Assembly: GCA_900168235.1 (NCBI GenBank)
Contig: FUZG01000004.1
Coordinates: 248,001-312,000 of the forward strand
Direction of reading: 5' to 3'
DNA from: Lachnospiraceae bacterium
GTDB taxonomy: Bacteria > Bacillota > Clostridia > Lachnospirales > Lachnospiraceae
DNA: 64,000 nucleotides
The number at the start of each line of letters is the position of its first letter. Position 1 is the stretch's first letter. The notes under the pieces were generated by a model, which was given only the letters and a program-made list of their open reading frames with translations, was not told the DNA's origin and made no database searches. Below, piece after piece: positions 7,627-16,224 of the stretch. The translations under genes and the position numbers were made by a program.

Positions 7627-9336
7627 ATGAAAGTTCGCAAAATAGGGATTAGTAAGCAAATGATCATTGCAATAATCGCTCTGTTTCTGATCGCTGATAT
7701 CATTCTCGGTTTTTTTATCTACAATAAAGCAAACAAAATACTTTTAGAGCAGATCAAGGACAAATCAGAAAGTATCGCTCAGGTCACTGCCTCCCTTGTA
7801 GACGGTAATGTCATTGCCTCTGTCCAACCGGGTGATGAAACAACTGATGACTATATAAAAGTCAGCCAGCTCATCTCCACGATAAAGGAAACATCAGGAG
7901 TGGAATTTGTCTATACAGGACGCAGTTCCGCAAACGGTTCTCTGGAATACGCAGTTGATGAACAGTTGGCTGATGCTTCCATGATCGGAGATCCACTTAC
8001 AAATGAAGATATCCGCCAGGCTCTGTCCGGTTCTGTTGTGTCCAGCAAAACTCCCTATACCGACGAATGGGGAAGACATATTTCTTCTTTCTGTCCAATA
8101 TACGTTGATCAAAAAGTTGTCGGCGCAGTAGGTGTCGATGTCAGCATGAGCTGGGTCGATCAGCAGACCTCTGAACTTATCGCAACAATAGTCCTGATCT
8201 GCACTATTGTTCTTTTTATATCTGCGTTCATACTGTTCTTCATCGGTCAGGCTCTGCGCCATAAATTTGTAATACTGAATGATAAGATCGTAGAACTCAC
8301 CGCAGGAGACGGTGACCTGACACGGCAGATTGAGATCACCTCCGGAGATGAATTTGAAGTGATCGGAAACAACATCAATGGTCTGATCTCATTTATCCGT
8401 GAAATCATGCTGAGTATTAAAAATGACTCTCACCAGCTGAATGATGCTTCAAATAATATCGCTGATAATGTCAAAAATGCTACTCAGGGTGCCCAGTCCA
8501 TTTCAGAGACCATGACCGATATGAGTTCGATGATGGAAAATACCTCTTCCTCTCTGAATGAGATGACCGGAGTAATGACGAGCATCACAGATTCCTTCAA
8601 GGATATCGTGGAAGAAATTGATTCAGGACGTGCTTTTTCGAAGGAAGTCCGTTCATCTGCATCAGAAACCGGTAAAGCCGCCGGTAAAGAGCGGAGCAAG
8701 ACCGAACATGAAGTTGCTGTTATCTCCGAATCTGTTTCAGAAAAAATTGAGCGCTCAAAGGGCGTAGCAAAAATTGATAGTCTTACCAAAAACATCATCG
8801 CTATTTCGAACCAGACAAATCTGCTGGCACTAAATGCCTCGATCGAGGCTGCACGTGCAGGAGATGCAGGCCGCGGTTTTGCCGTTGTTGCTACCGAGAT
8901 CGGAGAACTCGCGACCAATTCTCAATCCGCAGCAAGCGAAATACAAGCTGTATCTGCAGAAGTTATTTCTGCCGTAAACGAGCTGTCTTCCGAGGCCCAG
9001 TCACTGCTCGACTTTGTTGAACATACCACAATGTCCGGCTTCGATAAACTGGTAACGATCAGTGATGATTATCTGAAATCTGCAGAACGCATTGACGAAT
9101 TGATGGAGCACATCGCTGACTCTACCGATAAGCTTCAAAAAAATGTCACTCTGATCGAGGAGTCCACAGAAACTATAACCGCGGCTGTAGAAGACACGAC
9201 AAAGGGCATCCTGAATGTTACCGAGAAGTCCGTAGAAATGACCGATAACATGTCCGAGATAGACACCGATGCCGATGCAAGCCGTAACCTCTCTGATCAG
9301 CTTCAGGCAGAGGTCGGAAAATTCAAACTTGAATAA
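7627..9336 (+). CDS. Methyl-accepting chemotaxis protein
   Basis: A 569-residue chemoreceptor. Transmembrane segment 1 spans about residues 14-34; a single Cache-like sensor domain (about 35-187, including [10 protein letters not shown] and [11 protein letters not shown]) faces outside; segment 2 is about 192-214; HAMP follows; the signalling domain fills the rest, with the conserved hairpin tip [20 protein letters not shown] and [15 protein letters not shown]. It would bind a small ligand outside and control CheA/CheW. The ribosome site is AGAGAGG and a sigma-D-like promoter lies upstream, tying it to the motility regulon. The region just before the tip (about 330-385) diverges from typical receptors. 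A strong bidirectional terminator follows. Confidence 0.93.
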   Translation: MKVRKIGISKQMIIAIIALFLIADIILGFFIYNKANKILLEQIKDKSESIAQVTASLVDGNVIASVQPGDETTDDYIKVSQLISTIKETSGVEFVYTGRSSANGSLEYAVDEQLADASMIGDPLTNEDIRQALSGSVVSSKTPYTDEWGRHISSFCPIYVDQKVVGAVGVDVSMSWVDQQTSELIATIVLICTIVLFISAFILFFIGQALRHKFVILNDKIVELTAGDGDLTRQIEITSGDEFEVIGNNINGLISFIREIMLSIKNDSHQLNDASNNIADNVKNATQGAQSISETMTDMSSMMENTSSSLNEMTGVMTSITDSFKDIVEEIDSGRAFSKEVRSSASETGKAAGKERSKTEHEVAVISESVSEKIERSKGVAKIDSLTKNIIAISNQTNLLALNASIEAARAGDAGRGFAVVATEIGELATNSQSAASEIQAVSAEVISAVNELSSEAQSLLDFVEHTTMSGFDKLVTISDDYLKSAERIDELMEHIADSTDKLQKNVTLIEESTETITAAVEDTTKGILNVTEKSVEMTDNMSEIDTDADASRNLSDQLQAEVGKFKLE

Positions 9337-9372
9337 ACAAAGTTTTTCTGTATCTTGATCTACGATAAAAAA

Positions 9373-9407
9373 GGTCTTTCGGATAGTTTTCTCCGAAAGA
9401 CCTTTTT
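9373..9407. terminator. Bidirectional terminator between chemoreceptor and bcp
   Basis: Perfect 11-bp stem GGTCTTTCGGA / TCCGAAAGACC with an 8-base loop, flanked by A-run and T-run, so it can serve both converging genes. Confidence 0.9.
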
Positions 9408-9416
9408 CAAATTTAC

Positions 9417-9869
9417 CTATATTTCATTCAGCATCTTTTCGGCGTCATCTGCTGCCTTTACCTTATCATTTGCTCTTATGATAATTCCTTCTTCATCAAT
9501 GAGATACGTAGTTCGTACAACACCCATCGATACCTTTCCGTAATTTTTCTTTTCCTTCCAAACGTCATATGCTTCTATAACTTTCCGCTCAGTATCAGAA
9601 AGCAAAGTAAATGCCAGACCATGCTTTTCCTCGAATTTTTTATGAGAAGCGACTGAATCTTTACTCACGCCGAGCACAACCGCTCCTTTTTCGGTAAACT
9701 GCGGATAGCGGTCAGAAAATCCGCACGCCTGCTTCGTACAGCCCGGAGTATTATCTCTCGGATAGAAATACAGTATCACTTTCTTTCCCCTGTAATCTTC
9801 CAGTTTGTGCATGACCCCATTCTGGTCCGGCAGCTCAAATGCAGGTGCCTTTGTTCCAACTTCAAGCAT
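9417..9869 (-). CDS. bcp: Thioredoxin-dependent peroxiredoxin (BCP/PrxQ type)
   Basis: A 150-residue atypical 2-Cys peroxiredoxin. The motif YFYPRDNTPGCTKQACGFSD holds both the peroxidatic cysteine (PGC) and the resolving cysteine five residues on (QAC). APAFELPDQNG at the N terminus and VLGVSKDSVASHKKFEEKHG further on are typical. It reduces hydroperoxides in the cytoplasm using thioredoxin, and would help an anaerobe meet oxidative stress. The ATG follows AGGAGGG. It stands alone, ending at a terminator shared with the chemoreceptor. Confidence 0.95.
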   Translation of the reverse strand: MLEVGTKAPAFELPDQNGVMHKLEDYRGKKVILYFYPRDNTPGCTKQACGFSDRYPQFTEKGAVVLGVSKDSVASHKKFEEKHGLAFTLLSDTERKVIEAYDVWKEKKNYGKVSMGVVRTTYLIDEEGIIIRANDKVKAADDAEKMLNEI

Positions 9870-10046
9870 AACGATACCCTCCTTATCTGTTATAAAATAA
9901 CCCGCCTATCGTATTCCCTGTTAAAAAACTGCTTTTTATAGATTATTCCATCTTAAGTTATATGGATGTTCTTTTGCTGTATGGAAAATTCGAACCATCA
10001 AGCCAAATCTCATATTGATAATACGATTTGGCCCGATAGTTCATTA

Positions 10047-10558
10047 TCATTTTTCAAATAACTCGTCTAAGATGACCTGATTGCCTGCAATACCACTATA
10101 AATATTTTTTTAACTCCGTAAGTAGTTATAAAAGTAAGCTGTATAGATTTTTTGCAACCTGTGACATTCACAAATCGATCGATCTTATTTCGAAGTATTT
10201 TATCGTATGAATTATCAATCTCATATTCATCATATGAAAATTTGATTTCGCATAGATTTAATACCCTGTCGCGCCTACCAATAATCAGATCAATTTGTGC
10301 TCCCTGCTGCTCAGAACCATTTTCATCTCTGCCAGCTTTTACCGACCATATTGATTCTTCTGAAAGAACGCCTGATATTCCTAACGCCTTTTTGATCTGA
10401 GAAATATGGTTTTTACATAGTTGTTCGTAAGTAAGTCCTGCCCAAGCTCTTTTCGCCGGATGATCCAAATATATATTAAAACAGGTATACGGGCAAGAAC
10501 TGTTCGGCCAAATGTGTGTATTAAAATCACTTTTGGCAAGTCGGTTATAAAATTCCAC
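10047..10558 (-). pseudogene. Remnant of an archaeal-type ATPase with DUF234 C-terminal domain
   Basis: Only the C-terminal third of a protein of the ATPase_2/DUF234 group remains: KRAWAGLTYEQLCKNHISQIKKAL and GAQIDLIIGRRDRVLNLCEIKFSYDEYEID are family signatures for the nuclease-like C-terminal domain. The P-loop part is absent, the frame beginning directly after the stop of the neighbouring AAA gene without a proper start. Near the end a run of seven A breaks the frame: one extra A would restore VKKNIYSGIAGNQVILDELF up to a TGA at 10047-10049, the usual family ending; as it stands the frame ends at 10067. Truncated at one end and frameshifted at the other, it is very likely dead. Confidence 0.8.
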
Positions 10559-11359
10559 TCATTCATCCAAGAGCCTGCGCAGGATCTGTTCTCTGTTATT
10601 GATAAACATTTTTGTCAACTTATAGCTGTCTGTTTCCTCATAACTGCATGAATGAATCTGCCCATCATCAAATGAGAGAATTTCCGCATCAGGTATTCCC
10701 AACAAAATCGGGGAATGTGTCACAATGATAAACTGCGATTCTGCTTTGGCACATTCTGCGATCTCGAGAAGCAATGTAAGCTGTCTCTGCGGTGACAGTG
10801 CTGCCTCAGGCTCATCCAGAAGATAAACACCATTTGACTTGAAATTGCTCTGAGCCATTGCAAGGAAACTCTCACCATGGGACTTTTCGTGAAAATGTTC
10901 GGGCCTCCCACCCGGTCCGCGACTATACTCATCCTCAGCAGTTGCAACATTATAAAAGCTCTCTGCACGAAGAAAATATCCCCATCCCGGCTTATGTATC
11001 CCCTTTACCAGACGAACCGCATCACACAATTCCGAGTGAGAATCATACGTAGAGAAATTATAATTCTTTGTTCCACCTTCAGGATTAAATCCATAAGCTA
11101 CTGCAATAGCCTCCAACAGAGTAGACTTTCCGCTGCCGTTTTCTCCCACAAAAAATGTAATCGGTTTATGAAATTCAAGATGATCCAATCCTGCTATCGA
11201 TTCTATCCTTCGTAGATAACTTCGAGGCTCTATCTTATTCCAGTCAATATTAAGCCCCTTTACATGTAACTGTTCATCATTATCAAAATTACAATTTATT
11301 GTACTTTGTGCTTTTCCCCTTGCATTTCTCAACCGGATATTTCCTCTCATTCTTGTCAA
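10559..11359 (-). CDS. AAA family ATPase, ABC-like head domain
   Basis: A 266-residue ATPase of the AAA_15/AAA_21 (OLD/RecF-like) kind. Walker A is FFVGENGSGKSTLLEAIA (about residues 68-85); the signature-like HGESFLAM lies near 163; Walker B is GVYLLDEPEAALSPQRQL (about 173-190); the H-loop is FIIVTHSPILLGI. No coiled-coil arm or nuclease domain is present, so it is the single-head form often found beside mobile or defence genes, with unknown substrate. It adjoins the truncated DUF234-type ATPase gene, which suggests an insertion or deletion at the junction around 10558. Function beyond ATP hydrolysis is not readable. Confidence 0.85.
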   Translation of the reverse strand: MTRMRGNIRLRNARGKAQSTINCNFDNDEQLHVKGLNIDWNKIEPRSYLRRIESIAGLDHLEFHKPITFFVGENGSGKSTLLEAIAVAYGFNPEGGTKNYNFSTYDSHSELCDAVRLVKGIHKPGWGYFLRAESFYNVATAEDEYSRGPGGRPEHFHEKSHGESFLAMAQSNFKSNGVYLLDEPEAALSPQRQLTLLLEIAECAKAESQFIIVTHSPILLGIPDAEILSFDDGQIHSCSYEETDSYKLTKMFINNREQILRRLLDE

Positions 11360-11480
11360 TCTTATCTCTCATTCTAACCTCTTCACGTAATCAAGTTCAA
11401 TATCATATCCTAAGACTTACTATTTGCTGTCATATGACTTGCTCGTAGAAATGTAAATTTGATCAGCACAGCCATACGCA

Positions 11481-11620
11481 GCTCCCGCCCTGAGACATTA
11501 TCATACTTAGCGTCCACTTGGCAGGCGAGGCAGGAAGCGCGAGCATAGCTCAGGCGCGGAGAGCACTGTTTGAAGGCACTTTGAGCAACGCCCGAAGGGC
11601 AAATGTCCCAGGGCGGGAGC
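11481..11620. repeat. Long inverted-repeat element (type 1)
   Basis: GCTCCCGCCCTGaGACATT (11481-11499) pairs with 11602-11620, 19 positions with one mismatch, enclosing about 100 bases that themselves contain a GCCCGAAGGGC hairpin. The interior begins GACATTATCATAC, shared with the element at 47523-47584. The 80-codon frame across it is a shadow of the GC-rich repeat. It looks like a small interspersed, non-coding element or structured RNA; no family was recognised. Confidence 0.6.
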
Positions 11621-11640
11621 GTCACTATCTGCATAAAACC

Positions 11641-11667
11641 GCCCCGACTCAATACCCGAGCCGGGGC
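11641..11667 (-). terminator. Terminator at the end of the injection-system operon
   Basis: GCCCCGaCTC and GAGcCGGGGC form a GC-rich stem with one internal mismatch and a 7-base loop; on the minus strand GGTTTTATG follows. It lies 11 bases after the stop of the last operon gene. Confidence 0.7.
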
Positions 11668-11677
11668 AGTCAGAGCA

Positions 11678-13681
11678 TTATGCGTTTTTCACGATCACCG
11701 CTAAAATGCGGTTATCTGCAGTTGTAAGTTCAAAGGAATCCATCTTCTTTTTGATAAATTCCATTGCACTGGTCTCCTGAGAGGTAAAATCAGCATTATC
11801 CGAGCCGCCTTTGAAAGTCACGCTCATTTCCAGCTTAAACGCTCGCTCCTTGCTCACGGAGCATACGGACCGTATCCTGCCGCCCTTGGAATATCTGCAT
11901 AACAGCGCAAAAAGCTCCTCCGATGCCACCAGGATCTCTGCGTAGCTCTTTCCTTCGATATTATTCTGCTTCATCTGAAGCTTAAGGAATCCCTGTAGCT
12001 GAGAATAGTTGTTCATTACCGGTGTAAGGATCATCTCCGCAAGTTCCTTATTCGGACGCATGTACTTCATCGCAACGATCAGGATATCCTGCTCGATCTT
12101 ATCACCGCCGCTGAAGTTCACAATATCACTCTCTATGCGTCGGAGATTGTCCTCAACACTCTCACTCCGGCTCTCAAACTGTTCCATGATGCGGATCAGA
12201 TTATCCATGGGATAACCCGCTGCCGCACCGCCTGCAAGACTCGGATCCAGCTTTCTGTCAATGAGGTAGATCCTGTCATACTGCCTGAGCTCGATCCGCT
12301 CAGGAATATAGCTCACATTCTCTGTGATACCGAGAGATTCATAAACTCTTCCCGACAGATTAACGGCTCTGGCTCCCTTCCTCATGATATATGGAGGCGC
12401 ACTTCCGCAGTTAATATACGTAAACGACCCATTCTCCGGATCTATCATGCCGAGGAACAGCCTGATAGGATGATCAGGTCCCACGTTTCTGAATATCTGG
12501 GCATTGATCCTTGTCATGCTGTCCTTGAGGTCACTGTCTGTCATCAGGTAACTTCTGAGGACTGCATGAGTGATAACGAGATACGTCGCAGCAACCATCC
12601 CCACTTCATCGCTGGACGCTGTGATCATATATATCCGTCCAAGCGGATCCTCAAACCAGTCGTAAAAATCACCCGTAGAAGTCCTGAATTTCACAACACG
12701 TCCATCAATGTCCAGGTACAGCTCATTCTTTTTGTTAAAAGGTTCCGGCAGGATAGAAGCTCTCATCTCTGATGCCATCCTGTACTCTGTTAAACGCCTT
12801 TCCTCTTCCGCTGCCCGTTCTATCTGCTCAGTAGTATGTTTCCTGATATTATCTGACAGATGAACAAAAGAGTCATACAAAGTCTCGAGCTCATCATTAG
12901 TTTTGATCTTCTTGTCAAAAGCCGAACCTGAATAGCTTTCGGAATAATCCTCCACCTGCTTCGTCATGATCTGTATAGGTCTGACGACAATAAATTGTAC
13001 AATTATCAATAGCAGGGCGACCAGACAGATCATAACCATGCAGAACTGTCCGACCAGAAAATTTCTCAACCCCTTAGTACTCTCCGTCATTATGAACTCA
13101 TTATTCATGGGAAGTGTCACGTAGGAAATTCCGCACACTTTGTCATTGATAATGATAGGATGCATGACAGAAAGCAGTTTTAATCCTGTGCTTTTTTCGT
13201 ATTCTTCATCCATATACGAAACAGGAGTCTTGTCTCTGATGACGATTCCCGCATTCTCAATATCAATTTTTTCCAGCTCGATCCAGTCCCGGTATGTCAT
13301 TCTATCAAGATCGCCCCCGGTTCCGACAACCAGATATGTACTGTATCCGTCTTCCACTTCCTCAAAACCGATAACGGCGATCATACTCATACTCACAGAT
13401 TCCTTTATCGCTGCGATATCATCCTGAAGCTCTTTATAGTCATTAATATCAACATCTTCTTTATTCTCTGTCAAAAACTGCGGATAGTTATCCTCAACGA
13501 TATCCGAAATATACGATGCGATACCGCTTTCAAATCCCAGATTCTGGTTTAAGGCAGCGCTCATAAACATTCTATAACTGGATTTTCCGATCAAAAAGAT
13601 CAATATTCCGGAAAAAGTGAAGAGCAGCAGTAAAAGTTTCAAATTTAAACGTAATATTTTCTTTTTCTTATCTTTCTGCAT
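11678..13681 (-). CDS. Membrane HAMP protein with degenerate SpoIIE/PP2C domain
   Basis: A 667-residue protein: transmembrane segment (about 13-32), extracytoplasmic sensor part, second segment (about 220-242), HAMP-like linker, then an RsbU-like region. The PP2C signatures are worn: GGDFYD is present as STGDFYDWF, but the metal-binding DVSGKG is replaced by ASSDEVGMVAA, YTDGV by LIDRK, and the final DDIT by EQDI. The C-terminal 120 residues (VASEELFALLCRYSKGGR onward) resemble the fold of RsbW-type anti-sigma kinases without ATP-lid motifs. It is therefore likely a pseudophosphatase-type signalling protein. It is the last gene of the injection-system operon, 15 bases after the repeat-protein gene, so a regulatory role for the particle is inferred. 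Confidence 0.75.
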   Translation of the reverse strand: MQKDKKKKILRLNLKLLLLLFTFSGILIFLIGKSSYRMFMSAALNQNLGFESGIASYISDIVEDNYPQFLTENKEDVDINDYKELQDDIAAIKESVSMSMIAVIGFEEVEDGYSTYLVVGTGGDLDRMTYRDWIELEKIDIENAGIVIRDKTPVSYMDEEYEKSTGLKLLSVMHPIIINDKVCGISYVTLPMNNEFIMTESTKGLRNFLVGQFCMVMICLVALLLIIVQFIVVRPIQIMTKQVEDYSESYSGSAFDKKIKTNDELETLYDSFVHLSDNIRKHTTEQIERAAEEERRLTEYRMASEMRASILPEPFNKKNELYLDIDGRVVKFRTSTGDFYDWFEDPLGRIYMITASSDEVGMVAATYLVITHAVLRSYLMTDSDLKDSMTRINAQIFRNVGPDHPIRLFLGMIDPENGSFTYINCGSAPPYIMRKGARAVNLSGRVYESLGITENVSYIPERIELRQYDRIYLIDRKLDPSLAGGAAAGYPMDNLIRIMEQFESRSESVEDNLRRIESDIVNFSGGDKIEQDILIVAMKYMRPNKELAEMILTPVMNNYSQLQGFLKLQMKQNNIEGKSYAEILVASEELFALLCRYSKGGRIRSVCSVSKERAFKLEMSVTFKGGSDNADFTSQETSAMEFIKKKMDSFELTTADNRILAVIVKNA

Positions 13682-13695
13682 AATCCTGCCTCTGT

Positions 13696-15342
13696 TTATG
13701 CGGATTTATTCTTCGCCTTTTTACCTTTTTTAGGATCAGCTTCATCATCAAGATCGCTGAAGAGCGGTTTCAACCCTGACTTTTCTTCTTCATCATCAAG
13801 ATCGCTGAAGAGCGGTTTCAACCCTGACTTTTCTTCTTCATCATCAATATCACTGAAAAGCGGCTTCAACCCTGACTTTTCTTCTTCATCATCAATATCA
13901 CTGAAAAGCGGCTTCAACCCTGATTTTTCCTCTTCATCCTCAAGATGCGGAAAATCAGCCTCAGCTTTCTTGTTTACATCTTTAGCAGAACCTTTATCCA
14001 AAATTTCTGCTATATCTGACATATCGTCATCTTCAGATTTCTTTGCTATCGGCTCAATATCACTGAAAAGCGGTTTTAATCCCGACTCTTCAGTCTCTTC
14101 ATCCAGATCCTCAAGCTCAAGTCCATCCTCATCATCAATATCGCTGAAAAGCGGCATCAGTCCAGATTCCTCGATTTCTTCATCCTGTGCTTTTGATTCT
14201 GTATTACTCTGCTTTGTCGGATTTTTCTTCTCGGCTTTCTTTGCTTTTTCAGCTTCACGCCTTGCATCAGCTTTCTTATCCAGTTCGTCCTTTTCAAACT
14301 TCTCGCCCTTCATGGACGCTACACCTTCGCGAACCCTCTGCCCGGCTCTGCTGTGCTTTATCCTTCCGGCAAGATCTGTTCCCTCTTCCTTCCGTTTATT
14401 CCATTCCTCCTGTCCATGAATAAGTGTGCCCGCGCCGTTATAAACAGCTTTTGCACCCTTGCTCAAACCATTTCCGATAGCCTTTGCCGCTTTCTTTCCG
14501 TCATTCAGAAGCTTGGAAGGATCGTCTGCGTATTCCTCTATCTTCTTTCCAACCTTGTTTATAACTGTATCACCAAGCTTTTCCAGGCCGTTAGAGAAAA
14601 CATCGGTAAGTTTTCCAAAGAATCCCTTCTTTTCATCCGTCTTCTCTTCTTTCTTATCGTCGCTGTCAGCGTCTTTCCCATCATTCCCGTCCTTGCCGTC
14701 TTTTCCATCTTTACCGCCGCCATTAAAGAGACTTGACAAACCTTCAAGGCTGAACTTATTGGAGAAGATCTGGATCATAGGCTTTGCTTTTTCATCACTG
14801 TTAGCCTTTGCCTTCTTATCATCATCCTTCGCTTCGTCTGCACTTTCTCCGCCCTCAGCTTCCTTTATTTCCTTTTCTAAAACTTCAGCCGCAGTCTGCT
14901 TCTTTTCTTCAGATTCTTCTTTTTCTTCAGCTTTTTCCTCTTTCTTTTTTACCTCTGCATCTCCTGTTGCCTCTGCTTCCTGCTGGATTTCTATTCCTGT
15001 AGATGTTTCATCTTTTTTCGTTTCAGAGGTTTCTGAAGAATCCTTCTTCTTAGCTTCTGCATCACCTGTTTCTTCTGCCTGAGCCTGTATTCCCTCTTCA
15101 GTAGTTTTCGGCAGCTCATCTGTCTGAGTTTCCGCATCTTTTCTATCAGGCTCAGATGTCTGTGTCCCGGCAGAATCTGCTTCCGGTGCTGAAGTCTGTG
15201 TCGCAATATCACTCAGTGCAGAATTTGGGGCATTGTTGTCCTCTGCCTTTATCTCATTTCTTTGCGGCTTATTATTTATGTCCTCAGACTTTCCTTCCGT
15301 CTGCTCCTTTACAGCTTTTTTTAAAATATCCATAAACGGCAT
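13696..15342 (-). CDS. Acidic/lysine-rich protein with six SGLKPLFSDI repeats
   Basis: I do not recognise this 548-residue protein. The first 200 residues are a charged, low-complexity E/K/D/A/T stretch, with a repeated TQTS/AETQTDE flavour. Then come a short collagen-like run GKDGKDGKDGNDGKD (about 207-222), a middle region with amphipathic helices (GKLTDVFSNGLEKLGDTVINK ... is one), and a C-terminal tail with six copies of a ten-residue core, SG-L-K/M-PLFSD-I/L, separated by acidic linkers; the last four are near-perfect 16-residue tandem units. The spaced, identical short motif suggests multivalent docking of one partner, such as a component of the injection particle or the AAA+ ATPase. 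It belongs to the injection operon by spacing. Function unknown. Confidence 0.75.
   Translation of the reverse strand: MPFMDILKKAVKEQTEGKSEDINNKPQRNEIKAEDNNAPNSALSDIATQTSAPEADSAGTQTSEPDRKDAETQTDELPKTTEEGIQAQAEETGDAEAKKKDSSETSETKKDETSTGIEIQQEAEATGDAEVKKKEEKAEEKEESEEKKQTAAEVLEKEIKEAEGGESADEAKDDDKKAKANSDEKAKPMIQIFSNKFSLEGLSSLFNGGGKDGKDGKDGNDGKDADSDDKKEEKTDEKKGFFGKLTDVFSNGLEKLGDTVINKVGKKIEEYADDPSKLLNDGKKAAKAIGNGLSKGAKAVYNGAGTLIHGQEEWNKRKEEGTDLAGRIKHSRAGQRVREGVASMKGEKFEKDELDKKADARREAEKAKKAEKKNPTKQSNTESKAQDEEIEESGLMPLFSDIDDEDGLELEDLDEETEESGLKPLFSDIEPIAKKSEDDDMSDIAEILDKGSAKDVNKKAEADFPHLEDEEEKSGLKPLFSDIDDEEEKSGLKPLFSDIDDEEEKSGLKPLFSDLDDEEEKSGLKPLFSDLDDEADPKKGKKAKNKSA
13751..13942 (-). repeat. 48-bp tandem coding repeat, four copies
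   Basis: Four adjacent 48-base units, in two near-identical pairs, each encoding KSGLKPLFSD(I/L)DDEEE. The pairwise identity (first two units alike, next two alike) points to recent unequal crossing-over. Confidence 0.9.
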
Positions 15343-15366
15343 AACAAACCTCCATTATTCATCATC

Positions 15367-16224
15367 TCAAAGTTTACAAACAGCGCATAACTCTGTTTCC
15401 TTTGAAATCAGCGACTTCCTCGGGAGAAGCTTTTCACATAATCTTATAGCCCCCTTTGATATCGCATCTATGGTAAGTAAAGTATCCTTTGGATACTGCT
15501 TCTGTGCTTCAGTAAGAGCGAGGCTCAGCAGCCTTATTGACGGTCCCTTGCCTCTGTATTCAGGCGGAGAATAAAGTCCTGCAAGCCGGAGACCCGAAGC
15601 ATTCTCCTCACCGATCAGAACGCCCGCAATTTTTTTACCATCTGCAATGAGGAAAGAAATGTCTTTAAGCGGTTTCCTCACATTTAATACATTCACATAT
15701 GCAGGCAGTTCATTCCTGCTGCACATCCCCCTGTAGGTTTCCATGAGGTCAGACGGAGCATCATTAAAGGTATAGTCCTTAAAAGGTATATCAGGATTCG
15801 GTATCTCTGGAATATCACCGACCGCAATGGTAAATCCGTCTGCCGATGCCTTCGGTTCTCCGAATCCGGATCTCGTAAGGATACTCTCATGGTTACTGAG
15901 AGTCTTCCGTGTATAGTGCGCATATATCTCAGTCACACCTTCTTTACGGGCAGTGTTTATGAGTCCTTTCAGGATATAGACCGCGAGACCTATATTCCTG
16001 AATTCAGAATCCACATAAATACTCCTAAGCTCAATAGCATCACCATAGCGCTCTGCCACGGCTGTCCCGCAGATCGTATTCCTCCATACAGCAGAAACTG
16101 CCAGAGTATCCCTGTCCTTCAGGAGATATATTAAATTTTCCGGGATATATGAATAGTAATTTGTCATATCATCCCGCACACGCACGAGGTGCAGAGAATT
16201 TCCCATATCAATATCCTTATTCAT
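15367..16224 (-). CDS. Double GNAT-domain acetyltransferase-like protein
   Basis: A 285-residue protein made of two GNAT folds. The first (about 10-135) has LRSIYVDSEFRNIGLAVYIL, matching the acetyl-CoA loop R-x-x-G-x-A in weaker form; the second (about 140-285) has LAGLYSPPEYRGKGPSIRLL, a clear R-G-x-G-x acetyl-CoA pyrophosphate loop. It would transfer an acyl group to an amine of a small molecule or protein. It overlaps the AAA+ ATPase gene by eight bases, so it is part of the injection operon. Substrate is unknown; acetylation of a particle protein or of cargo is possible. Confidence 0.8.
   Translation of the reverse strand: MNKDIDMGNSLHLVRVRDDMTNYYSYIPENLIYLLKDRDTLAVSAVWRNTICGTAVAERYGDAIELRSIYVDSEFRNIGLAVYILKGLINTARKEGVTEIYAHYTRKTLSNHESILTRSGFGEPKASADGFTIAVGDIPEIPNPDIPFKDYTFNDAPSDLMETYRGMCSRNELPAYVNVLNVRKPLKDISFLIADGKKIAGVLIGEENASGLRLAGLYSPPEYRGKGPSIRLLSLALTEAQKQYPKDTLLTIDAISKGAIRLCEKLLPRKSLISKETELCAVCKL

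Noticed and set aside
11410-11652. 80-codon minus-strand frame and 69-codon plus-strand frame
   Set aside because: Both cross the inverted-repeat element; composition follows the palindrome and no start signal fits.
13751-13942. CRISPR array
   Set aside because: Units are adjacent without spacers and read as in-frame protein repeats; the same holds for 38191-38334.
13970-15082. Long plus-strand frames rich in serine and leucine
   Set aside because: Mirror images of the E/K/D-rich minus-strand gene; no ribosome sites.
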